Source: Cristatella mucedo
Taxonomy: Eukaryota; Bryozoa; Phylactolaemata; Cristatellidae
Length of the DNA stretch: 64,000 nt
Direction: 5' to 3'
Assembly (NCBI GenBank): GCA_009760855.2
Contig: WPIO01000051.1
Span: 804,501-868,500, forward strand
Numbering within the stretch: the first letter of the stretch is position 1; every line of letters begins with the position of its first letter. Positions 22,710-33,100 of this stretch are shown here, piece by piece. Under the pieces are notes generated by a model that was not told where the DNA came from, ran no database searches, and saw only the letters and a list, made by a program, of their open reading frames with translations. Position numbers and translations under genes: made by a program.

Positions 22710-25140
22710 CCTACGTCAGAACATCCCCCGACCTGACCACAATTAAAAAGAATTTAAAAACCTATTCAGGGCAGCATTTAGTGGGTCCCTGGGATTCGTC
22801 CTTCACCTGCTTATGCGTGCTGACATTGTGCATGCTGCCAGTAACCACATTTGCATGCTGACCCTGTGTATGTCACCTCTAATTATGTTATTCATTTTGA
22901 TTGTTTATCAAGCATTATATTGCTGACCATTCAATTGCATTTTCCTTTGCAGCAAATGTAAAGCGCCTAGAGAGAGAGATTAAATTTTTTGAAGGCGCTT
23001 TATCGAGCGTATAATATTAATTATTATTATTACGTGAGCATCGAGGTTGGTGTCATGCAATTTGTATCCCTGTTTTTGAAACATGATATTAAGCCGCAGC
23101 ATCCCAGTGTAAGTATAAGGTCGATTCCAAAGTGTGCACGGGCTGTGATATTGATGGCTTTTCCTTTTCAATTGGGGTCTTTCAATTTTGTTCTAGATAT
23201 AAAGCTTATATTAGTCAATTCATAGGTTAAGAGAAACTCTTTGCATTTCATGGTCTTGACTCTTTATATGAAGTCTTGCATTTCGCAACTCTAGCTTTCA
23301 GTTCGGTGAGTATTTAAAATATCAGATTGACTATTACTTAAATACCCAGTAAAGTGGGCTAACTTATTTTGGAATGCAAAAAACAAGTGACAAATTCATA
23401 ATAATATTTTTTATTTGCCTAGCACAATATTTTTGAAGCAATTGTTGATTGACATCGCTATCAAACAGAAATAGAGTGTCATCAACAATCTCGAAACTGC
23501 CAGCCATTTCATTTTAAGCCGGGGCATGGAGGTCGAGTGCACGTTAAGCATGGAGATTTGCGACATCCGGGGATAAAGGTTATAAAATTTCGTTCCTCTT
23601 TTTCAGACAATCCTGAAATGATAAAACGACGATCTGTATGATTGCCCTAAAATCGCAGATCACAGTGCTATCTTCCAGAATAAGGGCTTCTTACCCAGGG
23701 CTCGTCCTTCAGCATCGACGTCTCCGTCTGCCACATCGGCTGACTGCTGAGGAGCAGCATAGGCTTCCTAATGAACAATGTAGTTACATACTTACATTCA
23801 TTATTTTCACAAAGTCACAAGTTAGGCAAATTTGTGACGCGAACTTTAAGGTAGTGAAAATAGGCATGTCCATCAATGGCTGTCACTTGTTTCCAAGGGA
23901 GTACACGAACACATTTAAAGAAAATCAGTATCAGAATTGGAGCAATAAAAGCTATCGATTCCATAAGAATGCCACATGGATTTGAAACGGAGCCTTCGGT
24001 ATTTCTCAGCATTAGGTGGAGTAATTTAGCCTGGCCTACCTAGCGACTTGTTTGATTTTTGCATACCATAACACGCAAGCAGTAGAAAAAGAATAAATGT
24101 CTAATTCCAAGTAATTAAACAGCATTATTCACACATCGGTAAAGCTCAAGGGGCATCGTCCTGCTTGCGACGGACAATACTGGATTTTGAGCTGCCAAAA
24201 TGGAATCCACAACATGGGTTTGTAGAGGACCATTGCTCAACCACTAGGCTAAGATCACAGGGACAGTAGCAATTGTAAAGAAACGAGGGGCAGCACGTGA
24301 ATACGGTGTTAGTGGTCACTGGACAATCGCTCTTAGGTTTCCAAGCCTGAATGAGATTATGAATTTCGAGCTAAGCACGCCAGCACTACACCTGAAGCTC
24401 CACCATTGCAGACGAATGTATGCAATCGCTTTCGGGTTTTTAGGCTTCATGCTGAACGGTTAGCCAATCGTGCTGAGACGGCCGACTAGAGGTTACTAAC
24501 TACGTGATACCTCGGTACCTTACCCTTTAATAGTTGCCTTAGTTGGTCGTTCACCACGGACGGTTACTCTTACTGAGTATAATCGCCACTGGAAACTAGC
24601 TAATAAAATAGAGCTCAGGAAATGAGAGATTTGTATTACATTAGCCGTCAAAGAGTGAATAGAACCAGAGATGGAGATGTTTCTCAAGCAGAGGCTATGC
24701 GTTTGACTACCCGGCCAACAAGCTGCAGATTTGGGCTGATTCGTACTTGATACGCTATGCAGATGCCCGGGCAGAAGACAGATCTTTGGGCGGTAAACAA
24801 TGTTGCCAACTCACCAAGTACAGCATGCTTCTACTAAATCGGGCCAAATTGGTGCGACTGAAGAAGGATTTATGCGGCTCGTGAGATCAGGACGAGCATT
24901 TACATCAATGGCCACTGAGTACAGCATCAGCCAAATTATGGATGCAAAAATCCACTCTCAAACATCAAATTTATTTGACTTCAGCGTTGACTCCCTTTAT
25001 TAAGCTTATGAAACCTCAAAGAAACAATCAGGCGCCACGAAGCTGACATGTTCGGCTGGCCGTTCCACGTAAACTCGGGTCTAAACAAAGTCTTACTTCC
25101 GTTCTGGACATGTCCTGCTCATTTGTGCATACGCGACCAC

Positions 25141-25366
25141 TGTAGTCTGACATTCTCCAAGTGGCAGGTACACAATACCACACCGAAGACCGAAGCGGGC
25201 TGAAATACGTTTATTCATACGGACTCGGCAGCGGGCAAATACGAGACTGCACACCCGGTGTCCTCGAAATCCCTCTCGGGCCTTTGCGGCACGTTACTTG
25301 TATACCACTGTCGTAAAACTCAACAACCCATAATCCAAAGACAGTGTCGGAATCTCAAAATAACCA
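25141..25366 (-). repeat. 3' LTR (minus orientation)
   Basis: Direct repeat partner of 26,272-26,501. Both contain a minus-strand AATAAA, a TCTCGGGCCTTTG/TCTCAGGCCTTTG word and AATCCAA(A/C)GACAGTGT. Confidence 0.7.
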
Positions 25367-25453
25367 CGTTCCCCTTCGGTCTAAAGATCAAATAGGGCAG
25401 CAACCAAACAGGGCATTACAACACCTAAATAATAATACGTGCCGATCCGGCGG

Positions 25454-26065
25454 CTACCGCGCTTTTTTACTCTCTACCGATTCTTTCCGTGCCACCGCCA
25501 CCTCTCTGGCAGACACAGCCTCCTCTCTGGCACACAGAGCCTCCTCTCTGGCAGACACAACCACCTCTCCCGCAGACCAAGCCTCGTCTCTGGCAGACAC
25601 GGCGACCTCCCTGGCAGACACAGCCTCCTCTCTGGCAGACATTTTTCTCAATGGCAGACAGAGACTTCTCTCTGCCGGTCGCTGCCGTCGCTCTGCCGGA
25701 CGCTGCCATCTCGCTTAAGGAGCTGCATTCGCTCTGCCGATTGCTTCTTCCTGCAGCTGTTTCTGCCGCGGCGTCTACGGGCTCCACCGGCGTCTTTGCT
25801 AGCTCTGACTTTGTCGCTCGGTACACTGTTGAAGATTGCTGCCACCACTTCCGGTGGCTCTTGTTGGCCTACTCAGTCAGAAAGCGTTACTAAAATCCGA
25901 GCACAGCAGCCGCGCTTTATCGGCGTGCACCTCCAGCCGCTTATGCACTATCGCCTCAGCTCTCCCGGCACTCTGCAAGTCCGACCACCAAAGCCTCTCC
26001 TCACCTTCAGGGCTTGCAAACACCTTAACAAGTGTTGCACGCAGCTGAGTGTAGTCCTCTCCCAC
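25454..26065 (-). pseudogene. Gag-like fragment with heptad coiled-coil repeat
   Basis: Minus-strand scraps in several frames. One near 26,065-25,877 reads LRATLVKVFASPEGEERLWW, which resembles the short helical segment of Ty3-type Gag (YxxLKxxLxxxF...EE). Downstream, 25,651-25,454 encodes about seven copies of a seven-residue repeat of the VSAREEA type, predicted to form a coiled coil. The plus-strand counterpart (LADTASS repeats) is the shadow of the same 21-bp tandem repeat. Naming it Gag is an inference from position and resemblance. Confidence 0.45.
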
Positions 26066-26271
26066 CTAATCAGGAAGGGTTGCAGCGAGTGTTAATGCAC
26101 TGCCTGCCAGGAACATAAATACGAACATGTGCCACAAAGCTGGATCGACACCTCATTTGTTTAGCCTCCTCTCCGAGTCGAGCAGCCAGCTTACGAAGTC
26201 GTTCCCGACGTAGTAGTACTACAGCATCATTTCCTAGCGTGGGCTACTCTGCCACTTTTGCCGAAATAGCT

Positions 26272-26501
26272 TGTAGTTTGACATTTCTAAGCGGCTGGTA
26301 CGCGAAACCACAGATGACACTGAAGCAGGCTTAAAGACATTTATTCATACAGACGAAACAGTGGGCCAGTCCACGACTACCCGACCTGCATTCTAAAGCT
26401 CCCTCTCAGGCCTTTGCCATCCGTAACTAATCAACCACTATCATAAATCGCAACAGCTGATAATCCAACGACAGTGTAATAATCTCAAAGCCTTAAACAC
26501 A
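26272..26501 (-). repeat. 5' LTR (minus orientation)
   Basis: Partner of 25,141-25,366 with roughly 75-80 percent identity by eye. On the minus strand it ends ...ACTACA. A TGGCAGAGTAGCCC word about 20 bases downstream could be a primer-binding site, but no tRNA match was verified. Confidence 0.65.
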
Positions 26502-27324
26502 ACTGGTGTGGGTGGCGAGGGATTTAGGATAAAGGAGGACTCAGAAAGTACACGGGTGATGCTTCCTGGGCAAGACAAAGGCGAGACTAAAATTGACCAG
26601 TTACAGTTATAGATACTTAAATGGGTAACCTTTTTTCTGTCCTTTAAAATACAAGGCAGATGACTCGACCGGGGCGATCATCGAAACGGTTCCTGCTGTC
26701 AGGAACGTAATTACTAGAGTCACTATTTACGTCATATAATAGTCCCTATACTGACGCGAGAGTCCCTGCTTACTGCAACCTACGAGCTCATCACATAAGA
26801 GCTAGACAACGAGGCGGTTTACGCTTAAAGCATCGGAAAATTTAAACTTCCGTTAGATCTGCACCTCTAAGAACCATTTCCGATCTCCCTGACACACTCT
26901 TTTCCGTGATAACATTCGCGATAAAGCAAGGCGAAAGCACAGCTTTGAAAAGATGACCGAGTAAACTTCCTCCGACAAAGACGCCGGAAGCAGGACAGAT
27001 TCATTTCCCAATAACAACTCAAGGTTGACAATCCAGCTATCGTGGCCTAAAACGGTAATGGGTCTTCCCGGCCCATAAATTATATCTATGAGATTCACCG
27101 ACTGACCAACATCTGTTCGTCCGTACTGGGGAAAAAATATGTCCCACGGTTCAACACCAGGCAGTGAGCGATTCGACGTGAATGGGAGCAAGTCGTTACC
27201 TGTAGCCACAAGAGTCGGCTGGCTAAATAGGCTAATCGGCTTTACTGCGGCTTTAGCTACTGCTAGCCATGAAGCACACCAGTGCGAACCCATTTGATAT
27301 CTAATAAACACAAACATGTATATG

Positions 27325-27391
27325 CACAGGCACACACAGTCACACACAGAGACACACACACACTCACACACACACAGGCAAACACACACAC
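27325..27391 (+). repeat. (CA)n microsatellite, unit 2
   Basis: About 65 bp of interrupted CA, orthologous to 11,331-11,447 and 36,353-36,413. Confidence 0.9.
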
Positions 27392-27576
27392 CTCTGTTAA
27401 AAGACTAATCTCTTTTAATTATCAGAAGAAAAGCAGTAAACATTCTGTACCCATAGACCACATGAAATCCACTTTTTCACCGACACATCTAAAGCTTACG
27501 GTTTAGTATATGCTACATGCTAAGTGATTCCATGTGTCGAAGCTGAGAAGAGTAATTCGCAATGTTAAGTGGAAAA

Positions 27577-27677
27577 AATATATACAATTCATTTGCATAA
27601 GTTCCAAAGGGGAACTTAATCTATCCCCAGGCTCGTCCAGTATGCTGTAGGGCTCAATCGACGACCTCATTCATCGA
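27577..27677 (-). repeat. SINE 3' piece, unit 2 (empty site for the later LINE-A)
   Basis: Reads GGAACTTAATCTATCCCCAG and GGCTCAATCGACGACCTC, then runs directly into GCAGTCCCC. Units 1 and 3 have a LINE-A fragment at this exact join. Confidence 0.5.
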
Positions 27678-28121
27678 ATGCAGTCCCCTTGACCTCGGTC
27701 AACAAAGATGGTCAAGTTAACATTTGAGCGAAATTAGGGAAGCAAATTATGCAGCTCAAAAAAGAATTAAGACGATTAAAACAAAAACACTGAAACATTT
27801 ATGAGATAATTGAGCAGTCTATTATAATTTAATTCATTCACCGAGCATAAACGATTTCAGCTTTGCCAGAGCATCGAGCCTCGCTGACAGCAGGCAGCTG
27901 TAATATACCACAGCAGATAATGTCGACTGAGAAAAAGCCAGCATTAAGGCAAGTTCTGAGGGAATCAAGTAAGGTTTCTGTCAAATGTGTCCATCAACAA
28001 GAATTGATAGACTTTAGAATTTTTGTTTTTGCTCATGTTCAGTCATTCAGTCTTTCGACTTTTTAAGGGTTGGCGATTCACTTGGCTCAACCGTCGCAAA
28101 ACAAAAACGAAACTCATTGCT

Positions 28122-28313
28122 ATGGCTGCACCTTACCTGAGCCCAAATGACGCAGCAGATGAGCAGGACGAAGCTGTAAGGCAAGACTTTCATTTTCAGG
28201 CTACAGATCACGTTCTACAAGTAAACGGAGGCATTCTGACGACTGAATACCACAGGGGCATCCGAAAAAGTATGCTGGAAGGCGGGCATTTACCCAGAAG
28301 CAAAGCGCCGTGA
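28122..28313 (+). CDS. Short unit ORF, MAAPYLS type, unit 2
   Basis: Sixty-three codons starting MAAPYLSPNDAADEQDEAVR and continuing with FHFQATDHVLQVN and LTTEYH. The unit-3 copy (37,907-38,116) is 69 codons and very similar through TTEYH; the unit-1 copy stops early. It is acidic in the first 25 residues, with no signal peptide and no membrane segment. I do not recognise the family. Conservation could simply reflect recent duplication of the unit. Expression is unproven. Confidence 0.3.
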   Translation: MAAPYLSPNDAADEQDEAVRQDFHFQATDHVLQVNGGILTTEYHRGIRKSMLEGGHLPRSKAP

Positions 28314-28469
28314 CAGTGTCCCAGCGGCCACTGAAAATTCTAGATGACTCGGTAGAGCTATATAGCTGTAGCTGTGTGCTGCTAAGTGAGCTTCATGGAT
28401 CTATGGAGAATGATTACTACAGCATGCTTACTGGAAGCCACCACATTCCCAAGAGCGGCTTGGAATCTT

Positions 28470-28777
28470 GGTGATGCCCAGGATTCATTTTACGGTTACT
28501 ACGTTTTTGCACAGCACTGAAGCTCACATCAAACGTACAACCTCAACGAGGAGTGGATTCATGATACTTGATATTTGTTTGCTTATGCGTTCTTACAGTG
28601 TAAATCCTGCCTCTAACCATATTTGCATTTTCATCGTATCTCGAATCGTGTTACGCCAGTTAACTATCAAGCATGCTCCTGCCATGAATTCTATTATGCT
28701 TTTTTGCAGCATTTTTATATTGCCTAGAAATGAATTGGGTTCTTAAAGGGCGCAACAAAAAAAGTATTATTATTATC
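28470..28777 (+). mobile_element. Oldest shared LINE-A 3' end, unit 2
   Basis: Ortholog of 13,270-13,604 and 38,290-38,614. It ends near AAAAAAAGTATTATTATTATC, with the GCCTAGAAATGAATTGGGTT tail core still readable. Confidence 0.7.
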
Positions 28778-29289
28778 AATACAATCTGGTGCAAGTGCTC
28801 ATACTCATTACTCAGCCTTCACCTGACTAACAAAAGCAGAAGCACCCTCCAACAGCAGTTGTATATACCTCTACACTACAAGGCTTTCCTTTGTAACCGA
28901 GGCACCTGCAGTGGTCCGACTTGGATCAGCTCAAAGGTACAGCTGTCATTTAAATTATGCAGGCATCAGAGCTAGTCTGCAGCATGTGGGGGAAGGCGTT
29001 CCTTCTTAGCCTGCCTTACAGCGTACTTGGCCCTGTAGCATCATGGTTGCAAGGCTGGTATATGCCGTTAGCAAGTATTCCTGTAACAAAAACACTACGG
29101 TCAAACACGACTTACTGGTTGATTTTCGCATAAAGATGCAGGATTCGTAGTGTTATAGGACCCATTGCTTGGTTCGGATTTGAGGCCTACAGCTGCAGCT
29201 CCTAGATCCGATCAATAGCTACGATAGACTGCCATCTTAACGAAAAGACGATCGAGGAAACGCAATTTTAACTCAGCCTCATAGACTAC

Positions 29290-29960
29290 TGTGTTACGGG
29301 TCTACTAACCAAAACAATTCGGTGAAAATGGCCTCCAACAATCGTACCCAGCGATTGGGTCGGTACGTTTGTACAGTGATATCCCTGACATTTCCAAACA
29401 AGCCATGCGAATCTGGAGACTTGACTCGTCATTATAGAAAACGGTGTCCTGAGTTTACACAGAAATTTCATGCAATTTCTTGTAAGCTCTCTTATGAAAA
29501 TGGCCTCCAGTAATCTGCCCCGGCACTTTTGAGTTCCAATCTTCTTGCCTGTTCCGAACCAAGTGGCGAGATGCTAAGATTTTAATTCTACACAGTGGAC
29601 GACATTTTTTCATGTTTTTTCACTAACTTCATGCACTCGTGCATGCGAGTTCTCATGCAAATGACCTCAGATATCATGGTCCAACCCTTTTGAATCGAGA
29701 TACACGTGCTCATATAAAAACAAGCCGTAAAAAGCTTTGAGTCCTTGCCACAGACTAACTTGTGTCGGCTTTGTGCAGAAACAAATTCTTGACACCGTGC
29801 GTTTGCATTGTTATGCAAATTACATTCAACATGATGGCCCAGCCTGTGGCCCAGCACGCTCGATGGTTAGGGCCACTCGCTGATCTGCGACAAAAACTGC
29901 AAGCATATCCGGATATATTGTATATGAATCACCGTGGCTCGTACAGCTTCTTCCTGCCAA
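29290..29960 (+). repeat. 160-175-bp monomer block, unit 2
   Basis: The ATGnAAATGrCC motif falls at about 29,325, 29,495, 29,655 and 29,813, steps of about 170, 160 and 158 bp. Confidence 0.6.
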
Positions 29961-30040
29961 CTTCAAAGCAATTAACCTTACGTGCCTTAACCTACCTACA
30001 CAACTATCGACTAACACAATTATGCGAAAGGTTAACTTAG
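29813..30040 (+). CDS. Short unit ORF, MQITFN type, unit 2
   Basis: Seventy-five codons from the ATG at 29,813: MQITFNMMAQPVAQHARWLG, then LQAYPDILY, SYSFFLP, LTLRALTYL. The unit-4 copy (47,226-47,420, 64 codons) keeps LQAYLDILYK, CSFFLPNSK and LSLRALTH in the same frame despite greater divergence. The unit-3 copy is shortened and the unit-1 copy broken. A TATA-like CATATAAAAA lies about 100 bp upstream in units 1-3. Family unknown; coding status doubtful. Confidence 0.3.
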   Translation: MQITFNMMAQPVAQHARWLGPLADLRQKLQAYPDILYMNHRGSYSFFLPTSKQLTLRALTYLHNYRLTQLCERLT

Positions 30041-31572
30041 TGAGCTTAAACCTGATTTACGAAGGAGAGAAGTGGTCAACCGAAGAGGTGTCACACGCTA
30101 TTGATCCGTGGCTGCTATGATACTAAAGTACACGACTTCCTGAATCAAAGGCTCACAATCTTTTCACCCCCGGACTGTGTGCAAATACAGTGGTACCTTG
30201 GCTAACGAGTTTAATCAGTTCCGTGACGGAGGTTGCAAGTCAATTTACTCGTACGTCTAATTAATTTTACTCATTTAAATGAATTCAAATGTCATTGTTC
30301 TGTTCCCGACCCGCAAAAAAGCGAGCATTTTTGTCACGTGTTTCAATTGAAAAAATGTACTTATACATAACTAATTTGGTTTTAAAACAAAGTAAAGAGA
30401 ACGTAATCCAATGAAAGGGTTTTAATATTTTTACTGTACAGCTTTAACTTTGAGACCAAACGATTAGTAGACGTTGACGGAACTGGAGGAGAAACGTGTA
30501 GACGCAGCCGAAAGCGTATTTATTGGCTGGGCTTTTACGTGGACGCTGCGATTGTTATCAGTTACGCGAAGTGTTTTCAACCGAAGGTACTGCATTGGTG
30601 AACTACATTACGTACTTAGCTGTTCCAGCCGTAGTCAGATTCATCTCAGAGTCTGACGATCTTATTAGTCCTTGCACTTAGATGTCTCTCTCTCTCGAGC
30701 CTGCCTCGGCGCAAACCGCCAGGACTTTGCTTGACGGCAACCACGGGCATCTGGCAGCGTCATGCTGCAGAACGTCTTTCGCTGCCCTACCCTTAATGGC
30801 GTGAGTAACCGCAGGCAGTTTGTCCGTCCACCCTCTTCGCTTGCCTAGGTGACACACCTACTCGCACTCATACAAATGAAAGAAATTCAGTTGAAAAGGC
30901 TTAAAGTAAACGAATGTGGCAGGCGATGCTGGGCAGTCGTTGCAACATTCCCTATTACGTTCGCTGCGGAAAATAGCTGTGAGGTACCTTAAGCTGGATC
31001 GTAACCGAAATTTAAGCTCTCAACTCAAAGCGAAAATTCGGCCGAGAGACGGCTTGTATCTCTGTAAACTCATTGGTTCGCAAGCTCATAAGTCAACGTC
31101 CAACTGTTCTTGCACGCTGGTGCTCAGAGATTAAGAAATTCCGCAACCTCCTTCGTTTTTGATAGGTTTCATACTGGTGTCCATTATCAGATGTGCAGTG
31201 ACAAGACTGACGTGGGATTTTATCTTTTACGAAACATTTTTTCGACCACTCACAAGTCTGCTCTCGAATGACAAATAAAGCATAGCCTATAATGAAAAAA
31301 CAAACATCCATGGATTCGTCACCAACAAGTCTATACACCAGTGTCCGCATAAATATTTTCAATGTACTACAGTGAATTTTATCAAATACTGCCCTATTTA
31401 AACTAAAGCATCAGAACAATAATGATTTTTAAATTAAACATAATGGTATTACCTTATATAGTAAATAAATGTCTTTTCTTGCGAAGAACCCCCTGACAAT
31501 GCAGCTTATTAAGAGCGAATAAAACAAAGCTGTTGCTATTATTATTGCTTAAATAGCAGCGAGCTACGTTAA

Positions 31573-31650
31573 TGTCATTGTGCAAGCTAAGGGTGGTAAG
31601 GTGCCGGCACTTCATGACCGAGGTCGTTGGTTCGAATTCTACAGTGGGCG
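31573..31650 (+). repeat. tRNA-like SINE head, unit 3 (best preserved)
   Basis: CAAGCTAAGGGTGGTAAGGT looks like an A-box/D-arm region, then CTTCATGACCGAGGTCGTTG and GGTTCGAATTC, a near-perfect B box. The T stem does not pair well and there is no clean acceptor stem, so this is a SINE head or tRNA pseudogene, not a tRNA gene. Confidence 0.55.
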
Positions 31651-32209
31651 AGGCTTCAATGAAAACTGCACGCGATCGTGATAGCCGTCATAGCTACTAT
31701 GGCACTACACACGAAGGTTTTTTAGATCGGCTAATATTTTTTTCTAAATGCTTAAGCAGATTGTTGCAACATTAAGCTGTACCACATCAACGGATCATCC
31801 CGCCAGGTGACCGTTGGTCAAATATGCCTATCCAGTTTTCCAAGAATATCGTGCAAGGATGCGCTCAGTAGTTAAATCAGAAAGCGGCAAAAAAAGGTAT
31901 ACTGTGAACACACTTTGTTTGAAGAGACGCCGTTTGATCTATGCATACGCTCACACAATACTCGACTGTGGTAACGAAAATTCTCGTACTGAGATTTGCG
32001 TGTCATCGTGCTTCCAAAACAAACATATGAACCACTTGTAGGACGCAAGAGTAGTGCATTGTGTTTAATATCACGTCTATAAAACGCATGACTATTATAC
32101 GAATAACGTAGGAACCGTCAGTATTGCCACTGTCATGAAATTAGCATTTAAAGAGGATCATTTCTTCAGTTACCTTTACAGCTGGAGCAGATAATAATAC
32201 GTTTGTATT

Positions 32210-33100
32210 TCGCCCTCTGAGAATTTTATCTCTTACTAGGCAATTTATTTAAACTGTAGGAAGCTGGATGAGCTGATAAGCTTTAAAATGGCCTATTTCA
32301 TCAAGCAGAACGTGGTTATTAGAGTGACAAGCACAGTATCAAAACGTAAATGTGCCTAGTGGCAACACACACAGTGTCGGCATGCATAAGCACGTAAGAG
32401 AAAAGTCACAAGAACCCTTTAAATGCTGACAAAACAGTTGCTTTTTAAGCTTCTATTTGAATGTTTATTAGGGGGATGTCGTGACGTCAGTCTAGAATGT
32501 GATCCAGCATTAGGGAGCATACAAACTAAAGGTAGGGTTTCTAAAGGAAGTGAGGAGATGATCCCACCTGACAAAGACGGAATTTTAACGAAGCATGGAT
32601 CAATTTAGATGTAGTACCCTGTCTCAGGAAGCCCAAATTCTCCAATGTTGTGGACCTTCAAGTACACAGACTTGTCTGTTAAGCTTATCTGGAGTCTTCA
32701 CCCCTAAACATGTTATACTTGTTTCTTATTGAGATTGTCACCACTCACCATTTCACCGTGCTTCCTATCCAGCGAATGTAAAGTGCCTAGAAAGAGTTTG
32801 ATTTCTCTGAGGGCGCTATATCAAATGTTTTATTATTATTATCTATCTTCTAGTGCAGGAACACTGTGGAATAAGACACCGATATTTTGTACAGGTGTAA
32901 TGGAAAATTTGATAACAAAGCCTATTTCAAGCTTTAAGTTTTCCGATTTTTATATCACACTTCGTTTGTCCGTAACTAGTAAATTGTTTGTATTGTCCTT
33001 TAATTTGAGAAGGCCTGCCACCGTCAACGAGTAAATGTGGATGACAGCATTGCATGCAGCAAGGGAGTGGATTAAGCTCAGAGCCTTGAGGCACACCCTA
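32210..33100 (-). mobile_element. Old antisense LINE-A relic with nested sense 3' tail, unit 3
   Basis: Same architecture as 7,150-8,010: a reversed tail (CGCCCTCTGAGAATTTTATC), a sense LINE-A 3' end at about 32,690-32,850 with a TTATTATTAT tract, then more antisense RT (TTTCCGATTTTTATATCACA onward). Confidence 0.65.

Larger units (their letters stand above)
18548..23030 (+). mobile_element. Composite, most complete LINE-A copy, with exact empty sites in units 1 and 3
   Basis: Sense LINE-A with a GC-rich 5' region (about 18,548-18,760), an endonuclease region (18,760-19,870), RT (21,100-22,310), the C-terminal region and 3' UTR, ending in an (ATT)n tract at 23,030. It interrupts unit 2 between GAAAGGCATA and GTGAGCATCGAGG. 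Units 1 (near 8,303) and 3 (near 33,383) are continuous there, which defines both ends. No clear target duplication is visible. A second LINE-A copy in reverse orientation (19,873-21,100) is nested in it. Without the nested copy it is about 3.25 kb. Confidence 0.85.
25141..26501 (-). mobile_element. Compact non-autonomous LTR retrotransposon, unit 2 only
   Basis: Two direct repeats of about 225-230 bp (25,141-25,366 and 26,272-26,501) bound a 0.9-kb interior. Each repeat starts TGTAGT on the plus strand and has a minus-strand AATAAA, so the element reads on the minus strand. A purine-rich tract, GAAGGGGAACG on the minus strand, directly abuts the 3' LTR start TGGTTATTTT, as a polypurine tract should. 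The interior has gag-like scraps but no protease, RT or integrase. Units 1 and 3 lack it. The LTRs differ at many positions, so it is not a recent insertion. Confidence 0.7.
16675..31210 (+). repeat. Unit 2 of the ~10-kb array, enlarged by two insertions
   Basis: Same landmark order as unit 1. It carries a composite LINE-A (about 18,548-23,030) and an LTR element (25,141-26,501) that the other units lack. It lacks the LINE-A fragment that units 1 and 3 share before the GACCTCGGTC block. Without its private insertions the unit is about 8.7 kb. Its right end (about 31,210) resembles the unit-4 segment near 48,180-48,200. Confidence 0.8.

Noticed and set aside
25344-26095. Plus-strand ORFs with LADTASS and LSGRH repeats
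   Set aside because: They are the opposite-strand reading of the 21-bp tandem repeat in the minus-strand LTR element, whose polyadenylation signal and polypurine tract point to minus.
28169-28192. A 24-nt micro-intron GTAAGG...TTTTCAG inside the MAAPYLS ORF
   Set aside because: It is conserved in all units but too short to be spliced in animals, and it is in frame as coding sequence.
31573-31650. A functional tRNA gene
   Set aside because: The B box is good but the T stem and acceptor stem do not pair, and copies in units 1 and 2 are decayed.
6754-32041. 75-codon frames at 6,754 and 31,814 as genes
   Set aside because: They lack an ATG at the frame start, the unit-2 copy is broken by a stop, and they sit next to the SINE-like block. 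Unit duplication is enough to explain the similarity.
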